NCBI GenBank assembly: GCA_016703225.1
Contig: JADJCM010000001.1
Span: forward strand, 868,001 to 932,000
Length of the DNA: 64,000 bases
Source of the DNA: Lysobacterales bacterium
GTDB taxonomy: Bacteria; Pseudomonadota; Gammaproteobacteria; Xanthomonadales; Ahniellaceae
Direction of reading: 5' to 3'
Shown piece after piece: positions 63,997 through 64,000 of the stretch. The translations under genes were made by a program, and so were the position numbers. Every line of letters starts with the position of its first letter. Positions within the stretch are counted from its first letter, which is position 1. The notes below the pieces were generated by a model, which was not told the origin of the DNA, did not search any database, and saw nothing but the letters and a program-made list of their open reading frames with translations.

Positions 63997-64000
63997 AAGG

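Overview
This GC-rich window (about 65-70% G+C by eye) has the gene content and intergenic palindromes of a gammaproteobacterium of the Xanthomonadales/Lysobacterales, possibly Rhodanobacteraceae. The clues are an integron cassette array with Xanthomonas-like attC sites, several REP-type inverted repeats, large secreted RCC1-repeat proteins ending in a hydrophobic-F-x-DGFE motif, DUF5916, and heavy use of MacB-type exporters. The lineage is an inference; no rRNA or marker phylogeny is available.

Layout. (1) 1-3.7 kb is the cassette part of a chromosomal integron: one-gene cassettes, all on the + strand, separated by attC sites of about 90-125 bp. One cassette carries a BrnT/BrnA toxin-antitoxin pair. 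One attC is split by an IS110-family (IS1111-group) element that has the 3-bp/7-bp subterminal geometry of that group and an internally deleted transposase. The integrase lies outside the window, presumably to the left. (2) 3.8-11.3 kb holds housekeeping and accessory genes (SDR, TauE-like exporter, macro-domain protein, LRR and TPR proteins) and a MazEF-type module with a perfect palindrome upstream. (3) 11.3-16.5 kb is a minus-strand exporter operon with one ATPase, one FtsX-type permease and, unusually, three periplasmic adaptors in tandem. A perfect 26-bp inverted repeat sits on the first adaptor's start codon. (4) 16.7-26 kb has a GspE-type ATPase, VapBC, glyQ and glyS separated by a NYN-domain nuclease gene, a methyltransferase, an HTH-nucleotidyltransferase/HEPN pair and a phosphoribosyltransferase.

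(5) 26.1-32.3 kb is the most interesting part: a complete RNA repair/Ro60 locus. Divergent rtcR, a sigma-54 promoter, rsr (bacterial Ro60), two unannotated Y RNA genes, rtcB and rtcA follow in order. The second Y RNA contains a circularly permuted tRNA-like module with recognisable T arm, acceptor stem and D arm. (6) 32.3-45.2 kb has a second ABC exporter (ATPase, 790-aa permease, adaptor), a thiolase, an acyltransferase, a DUF5916 protein, an MscS channel, a serine hydrolase and another NYN-like protein. (7) 45-58 kb is a cluster of giant secreted repeat proteins on the minus strand: three RCC1 proteins and one delta-60-repeat protein. The first has an in-frame amber codon. The second contains about 565 bp of corrupted poly-G/C sequence and several frameshifts that look like assembly error. 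A CadC-like transmembrane regulator with TPRs is divergent from the third. (8) 60-64 kb has an ornithine cyclodeaminase divergent from an Lrp/AsnC regulator, a NYN gene truncated at its 5' end, and an IS1634-family transposase.

Four toxin-antitoxin-type modules (BrnTA, MazEF, VapBC, HEPN/MNT) and three NYN/PIN-like RNase-fold proteins lie in this one window, alongside the RtcBA repair system. All functional statements rest on reading translated sequences; no database search was run.
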